From the NCBI GenBank assembly GCA_021521415.1, contig JAIQDT010003861.1, positions 186,001 to 250,000 of the forward strand: a stretch of 64,000 bases of DNA. The letters are read 5' to 3'. Position 1 is the stretch's first letter; each line of letters begins with the position of its first letter. This DNA comes from Bidens hawaiensis (lineage: Eukaryota; Streptophyta; Magnoliopsida; Asterales; Asteraceae). This document shows, piece after piece, positions 32,272 to 43,200 of this stretch. The translations under genes were made by a program, and so were the position numbers. The notes beneath the pieces are model-generated. The model had not been told where the DNA came from and did no database searches. It was given only the letters and a program-made list of their open reading frames with translations.

Positions 32272-33490
32272 TTTTATGTTCTTACCAGGATAAGCGATGT
32301 CTACGAATTACAGTAAAGCGAAGTAGAAGTAGATTTAGGGTTTTGAAGTTAAAAGGGTTTTGAATTTTGGTTTTATTTATTTCTACACATTTAATTATTT
32401 ATATATTTTGGTTTTTTGTTTTATAAATTTTTTAAAAAAATAGTATAAAAACATAGTCTTACTTTTAGTTTTTTTTTTACTGACATTCCGGTATTAAATT
32501 TCGTTAAAAGTTTAGTTCGTTTAATAAATCGTATTTTTTAAATAAATTTGAAATTTTATCCATTATTGAAGTATTATCTTAATCGTTAGTAAGATTTTCT
32601 GGATAAGATTTACAACTTCGTAATAAAGAGGCTCATAACATTCTAGTGTTATCATTATCATATGTAGTTTTGTATCATTATCATCTTCTAGGTTATCATC
32701 ATCACCATATGTTTTATGATGATGATCAACATCATAAAGTTATCATCGTTACCATGTATTATAGTGGTTATCATCATCATAATCATCGATCGCCATCACC
32801 ATGAAACGGCATCATCATCAGACGTGCGGGTAATCAACGTGGTCATTGTATAGGCTATCGTAGTCGGCGTTGATCATACGGGTAACATATATCTCGCTAT
32901 CAGTGTCGTCATCATCGTCACACATCTCCATCATCATCATCAGCATCATCTGATTGCCATGTACGGGATGTAGTCAGCATCGTATGGGTTATCTAAAACA
33001 AAACGCCCAACATTAGCGATCACTGTCGACACCATCATATGAATTGTTGTCGTCATCAAACGACATCATCAGTCGTACATGCTACCATCAGTATGACCAT
33101 CGTATACATTATCATGGTCGTCGTCGATCATACGGGTTACATGTCATTAAACATCGGTGTCACCATCATCATCAACATATATATATATTATATATATATG
33201 TGTGTGTGTGCGCACGCGCGCCTGTATGGGGTATTGTCATATAGGTACATATAATTGGTCCTCATTATATATATGTGTGATCATCATCATAGACGTCATG
33301 CTCGTCGTACGAGCTACACTCGCCATCGTATGGGTTGGCGTAAGCAAAACGTATATATAGGTTAGCAACATCAATATGATAACCACCACCAACCCCTGTA
33401 GTTATATTAGCATCGTCTCGTCATAATTGGGCCAATCATCGTGGTTATCATATGGGATAGCACCGTCATTGTCTCATGTATTACATATCC
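32272..33490. repeat. Degenerate ATC/GTC trinucleotide-rich tract
   Basis: From about 32640 the sequence is dominated by CATCATC, GTCATC and ATCACC triplets with short TA and GTGTGTGTG runs (33178-33215). ORFs here are low-complexity artefacts. 32272-32640 is AT-rich and may include the B3 promoter. Confidence 0.7.
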
Positions 33491-33805
33491 ACAATCATAC
33501 TACACACCACCGCCCACATTCGCCACAATGACCCCCAGCACCAACCACTAACCACACTCCACCACCACCCACCACACCACCACCACCCACTAATATTATA
33601 TATAAATATATATACATTTATTTATACCCATCCATCACCACCACCCACTACCCACCACCACCACCACCCCCACCCACCCACCACCACCACCACCACCGAC
33701 ATCCGCACCCACTGCCCACCACCACCACACATCCGCCACCACGAACCATCGCACCTCCGCCACCGTCCACCACCATCATGACCACCTGAACACACCACCA
33801 CCCAC

Positions 33806-33854
<49 letters not shown>
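33491..33854. repeat. CCA-rich minisatellite and (TA)n
   Basis: Strand-asymmetric CCACCACCACC repeats to about 33800, followed by TA repeats at 33812-33854. A similar CCA-rich tract occurs at 55690-55860 in an unrelated insertion. Confidence 0.85.
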
Positions 33855-33858
<4 letters not shown>

Positions 33859-34098
33859 ACTATAAAATACTAACCGTACGATTAAAATTTAAAAGCACGC
33901 GCCTTCTTTTAAAAGGGTCAAATAACTACCCTTGTAAGTCACTCATCTACTTCTGGAACGTGGATAAGTAAGTAAAAATTCCTAAAAACCATCGACGATT
34001 CGTTTCTACTGTGAAGCACAAGCACAAGATCGAGTGGTTTAAAAGGGTCAAATAACTACCCTCGTAAGTCACTCATCTATTTCTGGAACGGAACCAAA
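33855..34098 (+). promoter_or_regulatory. Leader/promoter region of Ulp1-like gene
   Basis: Contains a partial duplication: TTTAAAAGGGTCAAATAACT with CTCATCTACTTCTGGAACG at about 33911-33965 and again at about 34037-34095; ACTCATCTACTTCTGGAACG recurs inside exon 1 at about 34109-34135. Confidence 0.5.
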
Positions 34099-35479
34099 AT
34101 GAAGAACCCTAACTCATCTACTTCTGGAACGGAACCAAGGACGAAGCAAAAGCACGATAGGTCTCAGAATGAAGATGGAACAGGTGTTACTTTATGATTT
34201 TTTTAGCATTTTAGGTTTACTTAGTCTTAAAATGTAAGCATTTGTTTGAATCTTCTTATGTATTAATGCGTTTGATAAGCGTGTTGTTATTGTAATACAT
34301 ATCCTTGTTTTTTTAAATAAATGTATAATATTAAAGCATGTTATATGCGTATGATTAGCGTGTTATGGCTTTGGTTTGAGAATTTATCATTGTGAAGTTT
34401 GATAAGAGTTTTCTGTTTCCATGTAATTCGTGTTGTTATCCCCTACCCCCATGTTTTATTGTATGTATGTGATTCAGTTGTCGAAAAAAACAAGACTGAT
34501 AAAATGAAGACTAAAAAAGTTGCTTCGATGGGGAAAACAAAACATGTTGTGGAAGCAGACTCTGATTTAGACCTTGACACAAAAATCGACAGGTTGTTGT
34601 CAAAGCGGAAACATGTGGAACACAGCACCTCTGGCCCAGACTTTCAGCGTCCGAAAAAGAGAGCCATTAAAGAAAAGAAGCCAGCCGAGAGGGGACAACC
34701 TTTTGTTGAATTTGTAGACAAAATATTGATGATTAGGTGTGCACCTTGTAATATTGTTGATGCAGTGAAGGCAATGACCACTGCCCAAAAAACTTGTGTG
34801 GAAGAAATGGGTTTCGGGTCAATGTTAAGACTTCAAGTAACCCAAACTCCAACAACTTTAGGATATTGGTTGCTCATGAACTATAATAACCGTTTAAATG
34901 AATTGAACATTGGGAGCGGTGTTATTAAGATAACACCACAAAAAGTACATGAAGTGTTGGGGGTACCAATGGGTAAGATTCCTGTTTTGGGCAAGAGTAG
35001 ACCAAGATTGGGGGAAGTTGTTACTACAGATTTGTTCAAAAATCAATTCCCGACAAACTCAAGAATATATATAAAGCATGTGAAAGACAAACTGGCTGCA
35101 GATCGAGGAGTTGGTGAACTGTATAAGATTAATTTCCTTGTGTTGGTCAACACCTGTATAGGATTTGTGACAAAATCAACAACAGTCAATCAACGATTCA
35201 TCGCCGCAATTGATAAAACCTCGGATATTCCAAATATGGATTGGTGCAGCTATGTTATTGAAAACTTGAAAACGACAAAGGAAGAATGGAGAGGTATCAA
35301 CGTTCAATACAACGGTCCGATGACCTTCCTTGTGATGCTTTACACGCATGAATACTAGAAAAAATATGGTCCATTTGGGACTCCTGTCACAACGCCTGCA
35401 GTCAACTACATAACAACAACTACTCTTAATAAGATGGAAAAATACTTGTAGAATAATGGTCCTCCCTTAGAGGAAGTGC

Positions 35480-35740
35480 TACTGAGGTTGCTGCTGCTGC
35501 TGTGACGTTTAGTGTTGATGGGAAAGGGATTGATGCGGCTGCTGCTGCTGTGACCGTTAGTGCTGCCGGGAAGGGACTTGATGAGACTGCTAATGCTGCT
35601 ATTGCTGATACTGCTGTTGTGATAGTTAGTGCTGCCGAGAAGAGACTTGATGAGACTGCTGCTGCAGCTGCTGCTGCTACCGCTGCTGTGACGGTTAGTG
35701 CTGCCTGTAAGCCCGGAGTTGAAGAAAACACTGCAGCTGA
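35480..35740 (+). repeat. GCT-rich coding minisatellite (Ala-rich)
   Basis: Degenerate repeats encode AAAAVTVSAAGKGLDET-type units of about 60-90 bp within the Ulp1-like gene. Confidence 0.75.
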
Positions 35741-36187
35741 GAAGAAACAAGAACATGGTATTAAACTTGTTATTTTCTTCCAAAAAAACTCTCATATCTC
35801 TTATCTCTACATGCATTTTATGTAATACAACATTATATGTAATTAAAAAACAGATGGTCAAAGTGCATCTGAAACAGATAATGCCGATCAAACAGCTGAA
35901 CAAGATTTGGATGATTATGTAAGCGATTATTCACCTTTAAGTTTGCAAATGCCTATCGTGCTTGTTGACTATTATTTAACTCCATTACAACTGGCTGGGA
36001 TAAATTGAAAATGTTTTTGAATTAACAATAACTATATTTTCTTTTTACAGTCTTGGAATAAGGCAATGGATAACAAGTTGAAGAAATTTGATAAAACTTG
36101 CTCCGAGATCAACGAGTTGGTCCGTCAAGGAAAGGATAGACATCCATCAAATGAGAATATCTTTGCTAGATGTTGTGAATGGGAAAA

Positions 36188-36475
36188 CAGATGTTGGTGT
36201 TGGTGGTCCAGTGGCTGCTCAGAAAGGTATTTGGGCTAAATTAATTATTAGTATAATTAAAACGCTCTTAAAACACTTATGCTGTTATTTTAAACTTATT
36301 ACATCTGTGTGATGCAGTTGATTCAGATGTTGGCGTTGGTGGTCCAGTGACTGCTCAGAAAAGTATTTGGGCTAAATTAATTATTAGTATAATTAAAATG
36401 CTCTTAAAACACTTATGCTGTTATTTTAAACTTATTACATTTGTGTGATGCAGTTGATTCAGATGTTGATGAAGT
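36188..36475 (+). repeat. Tandem exon-plus-intron units, period 136 bp
   Basis: Starts at 36188, 36324 and 36460 share CAGATGTTGGYGTTGGTGG, the donor GGTATTTGGGCTAAATTAAT and an intron ending GTGTGATGCAG. Two units are full and the third is partial. They lie within the Ulp1-like gene. Confidence 0.9.
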
Positions 36476-37978
36476 TGTTAATACAGTGCTTGCAAAATTA
36501 AAAGAGGGTATTTAATTATAAATACAAACCAAAAGGGGTTGAAGGTATTTAATTATGGTTACAATTATTTTCAGTCAAATTTAATGTGAGTTGTTTTATG
36601 TTTAACAGTTGACACCGGATTGTCAACAAGTGATAGCCCAGATGCACTGAACTCTCCATATCTTCTGAGAGAGGTTGACGTATCCGCTAGTGTCACGGAA
36701 GATGAAGAAATAATTTCAGAGTATATATTTTTTTGTCTTGGAGACATTTGGGAGGATGTCTACAAGTCCACTCACATAGAATCGTTCAAGGTGGTCTGTG
36801 AAAGCTTCTGTCCTGGCATTTATATAGCCGCCAATGCAATGGATACATTCAGCTATATAATGAATTATGAAGAAAAGAAAAAATCTGCAGTATCACCGTT
36901 CAGATTCTTTGCTTCAAGAAATGTGCTGGTACAAATTAATCTATTTTGTTTGCACTATTAGAAAACGCACAATAAACGCTTTAATCATCTGCATTTTAAT
37001 AATTATACAAACAAGTGACCATTATTCTGAGTCAAGGGGTTTCACAGACAAAGAAAGACTGGATGTGTTTTCAGACAACATCTAAAGAGAAATGGCAAGG
37101 AGTGGAATTCTATCACTCAAGGAGGTTGCTATAGTGCTCGTGCCAATAATACAACGCGATCATTTCTTTGTGGTTACCTTCAATCTTCAAACAGGAGTGA
37201 TAGAATTACTTGTCAACAGTGCAAATCAAGAAATATCAGCTAATGCAAGGTTTAAAAGCTTAGAAGACAAATCAAAAGCAATTATAGAGAATTTTTAAGA
37301 AAGATACGGAAAGACTCTTGATATACTGGTAAACATATATACCTTTACCCAAAAAACATACATACCTGTTATAAAAATTGTCAAAATACTTAAATTGCTT
37401 TCTATTTTGGGTAGAGAAACGTTTTTTGCATGTATCTTAAAACAATCAAACACCCCATTACTCAGCAAATCCAAGTAGCAACAATCAATAGATTGAAGAT
37501 GACATGGAGAACAAAAAGTAATGGAATAGATTGTGGTATTTTTGCTATGAGACACATGGAGAAATATGATGGGAAGAGACCATGGGGGTGTAATCTCCAA
37601 AAGGAAGGCCCTGAACAAAAAAGACAGCTAAAAGGGTTGAGGTTAAAGTATTTGTGCAAAATCCTCCTCTCGGATACAAACCAACACAGAAATACTCTTA
37701 TCAAGAATGCACTGCTATTCCATGAAAATGACGACACTCGTTTAACCGGAGAAGAGTTGATTGTTGAACTTAAGATAAGGCAACAAAAAATTTGAATGAT
37801 TTCAAAACTGACTGCTGTGTACTTTAAGATACTTGTTATGGAGATCTCTAGTCTTCTGTTAACAGTTTGTAATGCACTTTAAGATAATAGTTACATGTTG
37901 AATCAATGTATTAACACAAACATAAAAATTTTATTATTACCAAAACACACCACCACAAACATACAAATTTTATTACTA

Positions 37979-38304
37979 CTAATCTCTGAGTGACATAAGA
38001 AACTTCAACTTCAATTCCATTGAGCAATTCAGTTCAAGAATTGCCTTGCCCAAAAGTTTTAACTCGACAAGCTCTCTCTGTCTTACATCAACCATAAACA
38101 AAACAGCAAGATCTTGGATAGTACTAGCGGGCATTCGAGTAAGAACTTTTGCAATGACATCCCTGGCATCCAAGCTGTTGCAAGTCTTTACAAATTCTTC
38201 AGTAGAGTTTCCCGACAAGCTTTATCTATCTCGATTTGAGCCTCAATATGCCTTCTAGGGGCAGCCTTGTAGAATCTGGATGATGATGATGACGAGCAAT
38301 CCAT
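37979..38304 (-). pseudogene. Unidentified small gene with one frameshift
   Basis: The ATG at 38304 opens MDCSSSSSRFYKAAPRR and IEAQIEIDKACRETLL; a shift near 38185-38195 moves to the frame ending 37979 (FVKTCNSLDARDVIAKVL, RQRELVELKLLGKAIL, LKFLMSLRD). The joined length is about 108 residues, helical and Leu-rich. It lies antisense to, and 184 bp past, the Ulp1-like gene. I do not recognise the family; it looks like a captured host ORF or 3' exon. Confidence 0.45.
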
Positions 38305-38388
38305 TATTAACTAAAAAAAATAATTTAAAATTATATAGGTATATGAGTTTCACAAATGTGGTGTAGGTATATATAACCAAAAGGCTCA

Positions 38389-38545
38389 CAGACAAAACAA
38401 AAGGGTGTCCCACGCATGGGATACGCACACGGACGAATAGTAACTCTGTAATAAAAAACAAAAGGGTGTCCCAAGCTTGGGAAACGCACCGGACGAATAG
38501 TAACTGTATTAAAAAAACAAAAGGGTGTCCCATGCTTGGGAAACA
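38389..38545. repeat. Three tandem 60-bp units
   Basis: AAAGGGTGTCCCA recurs at 38400, 38461 and 38520. Each unit has a small inverted pair (GTCCCAAGCTTGGGA type) and, in the first two, CGGACGAATAGTAACT. Non-coding. Confidence 0.85.
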
Positions 38546-38884
38546 CAATAACTTGTCTCATGTGTTTTTGTTTAATCTAGAGATTACTTGCATTTATATC
38601 ACATGTCATAATTAATTGATCACAATTATACGTCACCTGTCAAAAATGTCGGGAAAAATATTATGGTAATGACAACGTACATTAAAGTTAAGCTATATCT
38701 TACTAGATCTTACTATATCTTACTACAAATTAAACTTAACCACATTAAGTTTGGTTATTCAATCACACTAACAGTTTCAGAAAGATAATAAAAATTAATT
38801 CTTCTGAGAAAACCGTGAAGGCCATAGTGAAAAAAACGACGGATTTTCAGAAAGAGAAAGACGACTCTTTGTTGAAGAAAGTCT

Positions 38885-39114
38885 AAGTGATTAGGGCTAC
38901 ACTAGCTTGGGAAACAACAAACACCTTCCAATCCTGTAACTTCATGTTGTGGGAAGACGACATTGAGTTTCGAGCAATGGTTGCTGATTATCAACAACAA
39001 CAGTCTGAATGCTATGACTCAGTGTGTGAGACCCTGGTTGACACCATAACTACGGTGTCAACCAACATGAGTTTTAAGGAGATGGGGGCGGAGACTGTGG
39101 ATAAGGCGGAGTGA
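38885..39114 (+). CDS. Unidentified short ORF or exon inside CACTA
   Basis: About 75 codons, ending MSFKEMGAETVDKAE and TGA. It has LWEDDIEFRAMVADYQQQQ and CETLVDTITTVSTNM. No introns, domain or start context are convincing; Met 38887 is preceded by a stop. It may be a single exon of a captured gene. Confidence 0.3.
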
Positions 39115-39520
39115 TGATGATGTTAGCTTCTCTCTTTTTGGTTTTTTGTGATGCATTGTAATTAATGGTACTTTTTGTAAGGCATCTTTTGATGAATGGT
39201 AAATATATGGATTATCTTAAAATGCTTTATGTATTGTAATTAATGGTCTTTTTGTGATGCATCTTTTGATGAATGGTAAATATGGATTAATGGTTCTCAT
39301 CTTTCTTTGTTAAAAATGCGTGTAATCAATTAGCTTAAAATATGTTATATATTTGTTTAAAAGAGTCTATTACGCTAGCAACACGCTACTGTACAAAGAC
39401 ATATATAAATATCCTAAAACGCTGGTAACACGCATGTGTACAAGAACTCCTTTCTAAACCCTCCTATATATATATACTTATATATCTAGTTTTATTTTCA
39501 ATAAAAACTCCTTTTTCACC

Positions 39521-39971
39521 ATGGAAGAAACCTCATCGCGGACCACAACATCCAGTAACAATCGATCTCAGGTTTATTGTTTTTGTGGTCAAGAAGCCAT
39601 TCTATGAACATCAAGGACCACCAAAAATCCAGGTCGGAGGTTCTACAATTGTGCATCTCAGGTTAGTGAAATTGAAAATAAAGATGAAATTCATCTACAA
39701 TTGTTGACCCTAAACTCTATATTTTTTAATTTAGGGCAAAAAATGTGATTTCTTTACATGGTCTGATTGTTTTTCATCCACAAGATCTGATGTGTGCACA
39801 AGATGTACAGACATAATTCCTATTTTGATAAGGGCAAATAAGTCATTAGAGGATCAACTTGCAAGGAGTGTAGCTTCACTGATTGAATCAGAAAAAAAAG
39901 TGAAGATATTGTATTTTATTTGCTTCTTGTTGTTTTTAGGGCTTTTAATTAGTTTTGTAATTAAAAGCTAA
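39521..39971 (+). pseudogene. GRF-type zinc-finger gene, two exons, one nonsense codon
   Basis: Exon 1 39521-39661 (METSSR-type start MEETSSRTTTSS), exon 2 39735-39971, phase-0 GT-AG intron. The GRF finger spans both: YCFCGQEA, then SRTTKNPGRRFYNCAS, then KKCDFFTWSD. TGA at 39605-39607 replaces a residue (usually Trp or Arg) just before TSRTTKNPGR. A coiled coil (LEDQLARSVASLIESEKKV) and a C-terminal hydrophobic segment (ILYFICFLLFLGLLISFVI) follow, a layout common in plant GRF-finger proteins, many associated with transposons. The membrane segment suggests anchoring if expressed. Confidence 0.7.
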
Positions 39972-40957
39972 GAAACTTTGTTATGATTTTAGACCAGCTA
40001 TTATGATGTATTTTTATGTTTCTGAACGAATTTAAAGGCCTTTTAATGAGTAGTTTAGTTTGAGTGTTTTCAAAATCACAGTGTATTTATTTCATTGAAA
40101 AGAGGTTATTATAAAAAATTAATAAAAATATGTTCCCTCCAGAGTTTCGAACCCGCGGTATTTGCAATCTATGTTTAATCACAAGCGCCTCAACCGTTTG
40201 AGCTACACCCTGAGAACGTAATAGAACCTCTTCTAATATTTATATAACGAAATTTAGAAGTTTAAAATTTTTATATTTACCCGCCAATAAATCGAGTTAT
40301 CTTCTGGAAGACTCCCAAATCAATTATTATTTATTGAACCAAATAAAATCTCACCAAACTCCAATAAATGATCTGCTAGCGTATTTATTGAACTCTCATC
40401 AATATAAATACTACCAAACAGCTTCATTAATCTCAGGTGAGTACCAAATATTTTTGCTTTTAATTAGTCGGTTACATTTATTGGCGTTAATTAGTGTATA
40501 TATATATATCGCATACGCTCTACAGTTAATTAAAAAAAACTACATCCAATACGCTATACATACGCATAAACCAAAATATAATAATAACATTTACAATAAT
40601 AACTCCTAGTTAATAATATCACGCTTTGGAAACGTTCAACGCTCTACAGCTAATAATAACATTTACAATAATAACATTCACATAATATAAGTGATTAGGT
40701 ATTAAAAAAAACCAGTCATTAAATTAATTCAGCCACCAGTTATATATATCACGCTTTGGAAACGCTCCACGCTTTATAGTTAATAATAACATGCATTTAC
40801 AATAATAACATTCACATAATATAAGTGATTATGTATTACAAAAAATTAATATGATTAATCAATTCACATAACATAAACATATTAATACCAAAATATAAAA
40901 ATTACAATAATAACATTTACATTAATATAGAAAACCAAAAATTACATAAAACTATAA
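39972..40957. other. Spacer with internal near-duplicated segments
   Basis: CACGCTTTGGAAACG and the following ATAATAACATTTACAATAATAACATTCAC segment occur twice (about 40621-40690 and 40750-40815). A tRNA-like sequence lies at 40139-40212 (own entry). No coding frame. Confidence 0.6.
40139..40212 (-). ncRNA. tRNA-derived (SINE-like) relic with Pol III boxes
   Basis: The minus strand reads GTGTAGCTCAAACGG (A box), then about 40 bases later GGTTCGAAACT (B box). The overall 72-nt spacing is tRNA-like, but the acceptor and T stems pair poorly, so it is a relic or SINE head rather than a working tRNA. Confidence 0.5.
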
Positions 40958-41455
40958 CTAGCTCCTAGCATCCGACTCCGTCTCAGAATCTACATCGACA
41001 TCCATCGTAGACCTCCCTGTAGATTCCATATCCGAATCTACATCCGGATTCTCCTCTGGAGTATGAGAGGTCATGATCCTCTCGTACATGCCATCGGAGG
41101 TGTATGTGGAGTCCCTAAGCCTATGGAGGCGAAGGTTCACCTGAGAATGGAATGCCCCATAAACGGACACCGCCTTGAAGTGTTCCATGTCGTTCAACTC
41201 GATGTAGGCCACCTCAATTGCCGACACTACCATTCCAGTGCTGAAATAATCAACAGTCGTGTACCCAAGCCACCTAACCATTCGGTTAAGTTATTGGTAC
41301 GTGAAGGTTTGAGGGTTGACATAGTCAATATACCTCACCCTTTGATTCCTCCGAAAGGCGCCGGTAAAAAAGTGGAATCGTATCGTGAAAAATGTGGGGT
41401 CGTAGTAGATGGGGGCTTGAGCACCCGGTGCACGTTCGAGCCAAACTGCAGCCAT
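40958..41455 (-). pseudogene. PB1-like-domain ORF near the CACTA right end
   Basis: ATG 41455 (MAAVWLERAPGA) through TTTPTFFTIRFHFFTG-like text, RVRYIDYVNPQTFTYQ, then TAA at 41291-41293 (likely CAA), then LNRMVRWLGYTTVDYF, IELNDMEHFKAVSVY and VNLRLH. This order (I-R-F-H, D-Y-V, then L-x-x-M-V-x-x-L-G-Y, then N-L) resembles the PB1-like N-terminal domain often attached to plant MULE-type transposon proteins (from memory). An acidic Asp/Glu/Ser tail ends at 40958. A TTTAAATA box with a repetitive CACAATC leader precedes it on the minus strand. About 165 residues; a truncated captured gene seems likely. Confidence 0.4.
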
Positions 41456-41639
41456 TATCAGAAATTATAATCGGGAATAAAGGTGGATTGTGAGTGTGAT
41501 AGTAGATTCTGATTATGGATTGTGGATTGTGATTGTGATTGTGACTGGTATTTAAACACCATCGCAAACCGCCGGTACATCTCCCTGACAATTTGAATTG
41601 GCAGCACAAGAAACGGTAAAGGCAATGATGACGTCGCCA

Positions 41640-42631
41640 CTCGTCAAATCAACGTGTGGCCATTAATTACGTTTTTGACACGCTTAAACATATTTTAGTG
41701 TGACCATTTATCAATTATAGCCACACATAATAATTGTATATGTGACAACAAAAAACTTAGAAAAAATAAAACTAACATACTCTTTGGTCACACAACCTCT
41801 TATAAGTGGCCATTAATTACATTTGGACACACTTAAAAATACTTAAGTGTGACAACTTAGCACTTATAGCCACACATAGTAAGTGTATCCGTGATAATAA
41901 AAAACTTAAGAAAAATAAAAGTAAACTACTCTTTGGTCACACAACCTCCTATAAGTGGCCATTAATTACATTTGGACACACTTAAAAATATTTAAGTGTG
42001 ACAATTTATCACCTATAGCCACACATAATAAGTGTATCCGTGACAACAAAAAACTTAGGAAAAATAAAAGTAAACTACTCTTTGGTCACACAACCTCGTA
42101 TAAGTGGCCATATATTTTAAGCGTTTTAGCCACATTACTAATAGATACAATGGTTGTTCGTCATATTTCGCCACTTTATTAAAAATGTGGCTAGAAAATG
42201 TGACATTAGGTCACACAACGTAATATAAGTGGCTATATCTTTTACCTTTAGACACATCTCTTATCAATACAGTAGCCGTTTGTCACATTTGGCCACACTA
42301 TTAAAACATGTGGCTAGTTAAATATCACAGTTTGTGGCTAATGCATGTGTTTTTGGTCACATGTATCAAAGATCAAACAAACTATGACTGTAGGTCATAT
42401 TTCGCCACACGTTTTTATAATGTGGCTAGTTTTTGTCACAGTTTTTTTCAAATGTGTGGCGAAAAGTACCTGAGTAGGTATAGAATTGTCACATGAAGAA
42501 TAATATGTGTGGCCAAAACATTCTGGAAGGTTTTCAAACATGGTCAGAGACCTTTTAGCCACACATTTAAGCCGAAGTGTGGCAAATCGCCTAGACCACA
42601 TGTGTGGCCAATGGTCGATATTCACGTAGTG
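41640..42631. repeat. CACTA right subterminal repeats and terminus
   Basis: About three units of roughly 147-150 bp starting GTGGCCATTAATTAC (near 41657, 41807, 41957), each with AGTGTGAC, AGCCACACAT and GGTCACACAACC, followed by denser GTGTGGCTA-type motifs to the terminal TAGTG at 42627-42631. Confidence 0.88.
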
Positions 42632-43033
42632 ATATATATATATATATAGGGTTGGTATCATTTAAGAACTTTAAAAAAGTTAAGAACTCATAGGAATTCT
42701 TAACAATCAAACATTTTTTTAATTATTTTTATATATTAACATTATTTAAAACTAGTTTTATCATATTTTATATAAAAAAAGTTTATTGCATATATTAATT
42801 ACAAGTTTACATTTGTGTAAAATTTATGTACTAACAAATTTACATATGTGTAAAAAAACATAGATATGTATAAAAACTAATTTTCAAAATTGTAATCGTA
42901 AATATAGATATAAAAAATGATAAAACTACACTTAAATAACATTAACATAAAAAAAAAAATTTATACAAAACGTTAGTTTTCAAAGGTTCCTTCAAGTTCT
43001 TAAATAATCTATGAGTTCTGTAATAATACTCAT

Positions 43034-43096
<63 letters not shown>

Positions 43097-43200
43097 GGTT
43101 CAAATAAAAAGAAGTAGTTTCCTAAGAATGATAAGAACCAATAAAAATTTGACATTTGGCATTAAAAGCTATATATATATATATAGATAGATAAAGGATA
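42632..43200. mobile_element. MITE-like insertions in TA microsatellites
   Basis: 42632-42648 and 43036-43094 are TA repeats. Between them, ATATATAGGGTTGGTATCAT and the inverted right end ATATATAGGATGAGTATTAT share an imperfect terminal repeat; TAAGAACT motifs recur at both ends. A second GGGTTCAAATAAAAAGAAGT start follows at 43098. Confidence 0.5.

Larger units (their letters stand above)
34099..37795 (+). pseudogene. Ulp1-like C48 protease gene captured in CACTA
   Basis: Exon 1 34099-34183 (MKNPNSSTSGTE) splices in phase to exon 2 at 34478 (VEKNKTDKMKTKK). Exon 2 has FVEFVDKILMIRC, LGYWLLMNYNNRLNEL and KITPQKVHEVLGVPMG, the N-terminal domain found with plant transposon-linked Ulp1 proteins. 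TAG at 35356-35358 and a later TAG break it; a frameshift enters an Ala-rich repeat (35480-35740). Further exons are at 35853, 36050, duplicated units, 36610-36928, then the protease: His in IIQRDHFFVVTF, Cys in NGIDCGIFAMRHME. The residue before NSA, usually Asp, is Val (ELLVNSANQ), so the catalytic triad looks lost. TAA stops at 37083-37085 and 37296-37298. Ulp1 enzymes cleave SUMO; this copy should not. Confidence 0.75.
25607..42631. mobile_element. Gene-laden CACTA (En/Spm) DNA transposon, 17,025 bp
   Basis: The left end CACTATGTGAAAATTGACC and the reverse complement of the right end, CACTACGTGAATATCGACC, match at 16 of 19 bases. ATA flanks both sides (25604-25606, 42632-42634), the 3-bp target size of CACTA elements, though it lies in TA repeats. 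Both ends carry arrays of GTGTGGCTA/GGCCACAC motifs. Inside are a Ptta/En/Spm TnpA-like gene, a B3 gene, a Ulp1-like gene, a GRF gene, a PB1-like gene and other ORFs. I found no TNP2/TNPD catalytic transposase frame, so the element is probably mobilised in trans. Confidence 0.9.

Noticed and set aside
33039..33781. Several His/Tyr/Pro-rich ORFs
   Set aside because: Translations of ATC, GT and CCA microsatellites.
35426..35731. Antisense Ala/Ser-rich ORFs opposite the Ulp1-like gene
   Set aside because: Shadows of the GCT minisatellite; no start context or domain.
25607..42631. Helitron interpretation of the 17-kb gene-carrying element
   Set aside because: Helitrons lack terminal inverted repeats and target duplications and carry a 3' hairpin with CTRR; here CACTA/TAGTG termini, 3-bp flanks and subterminal arrays fit En/Spm.
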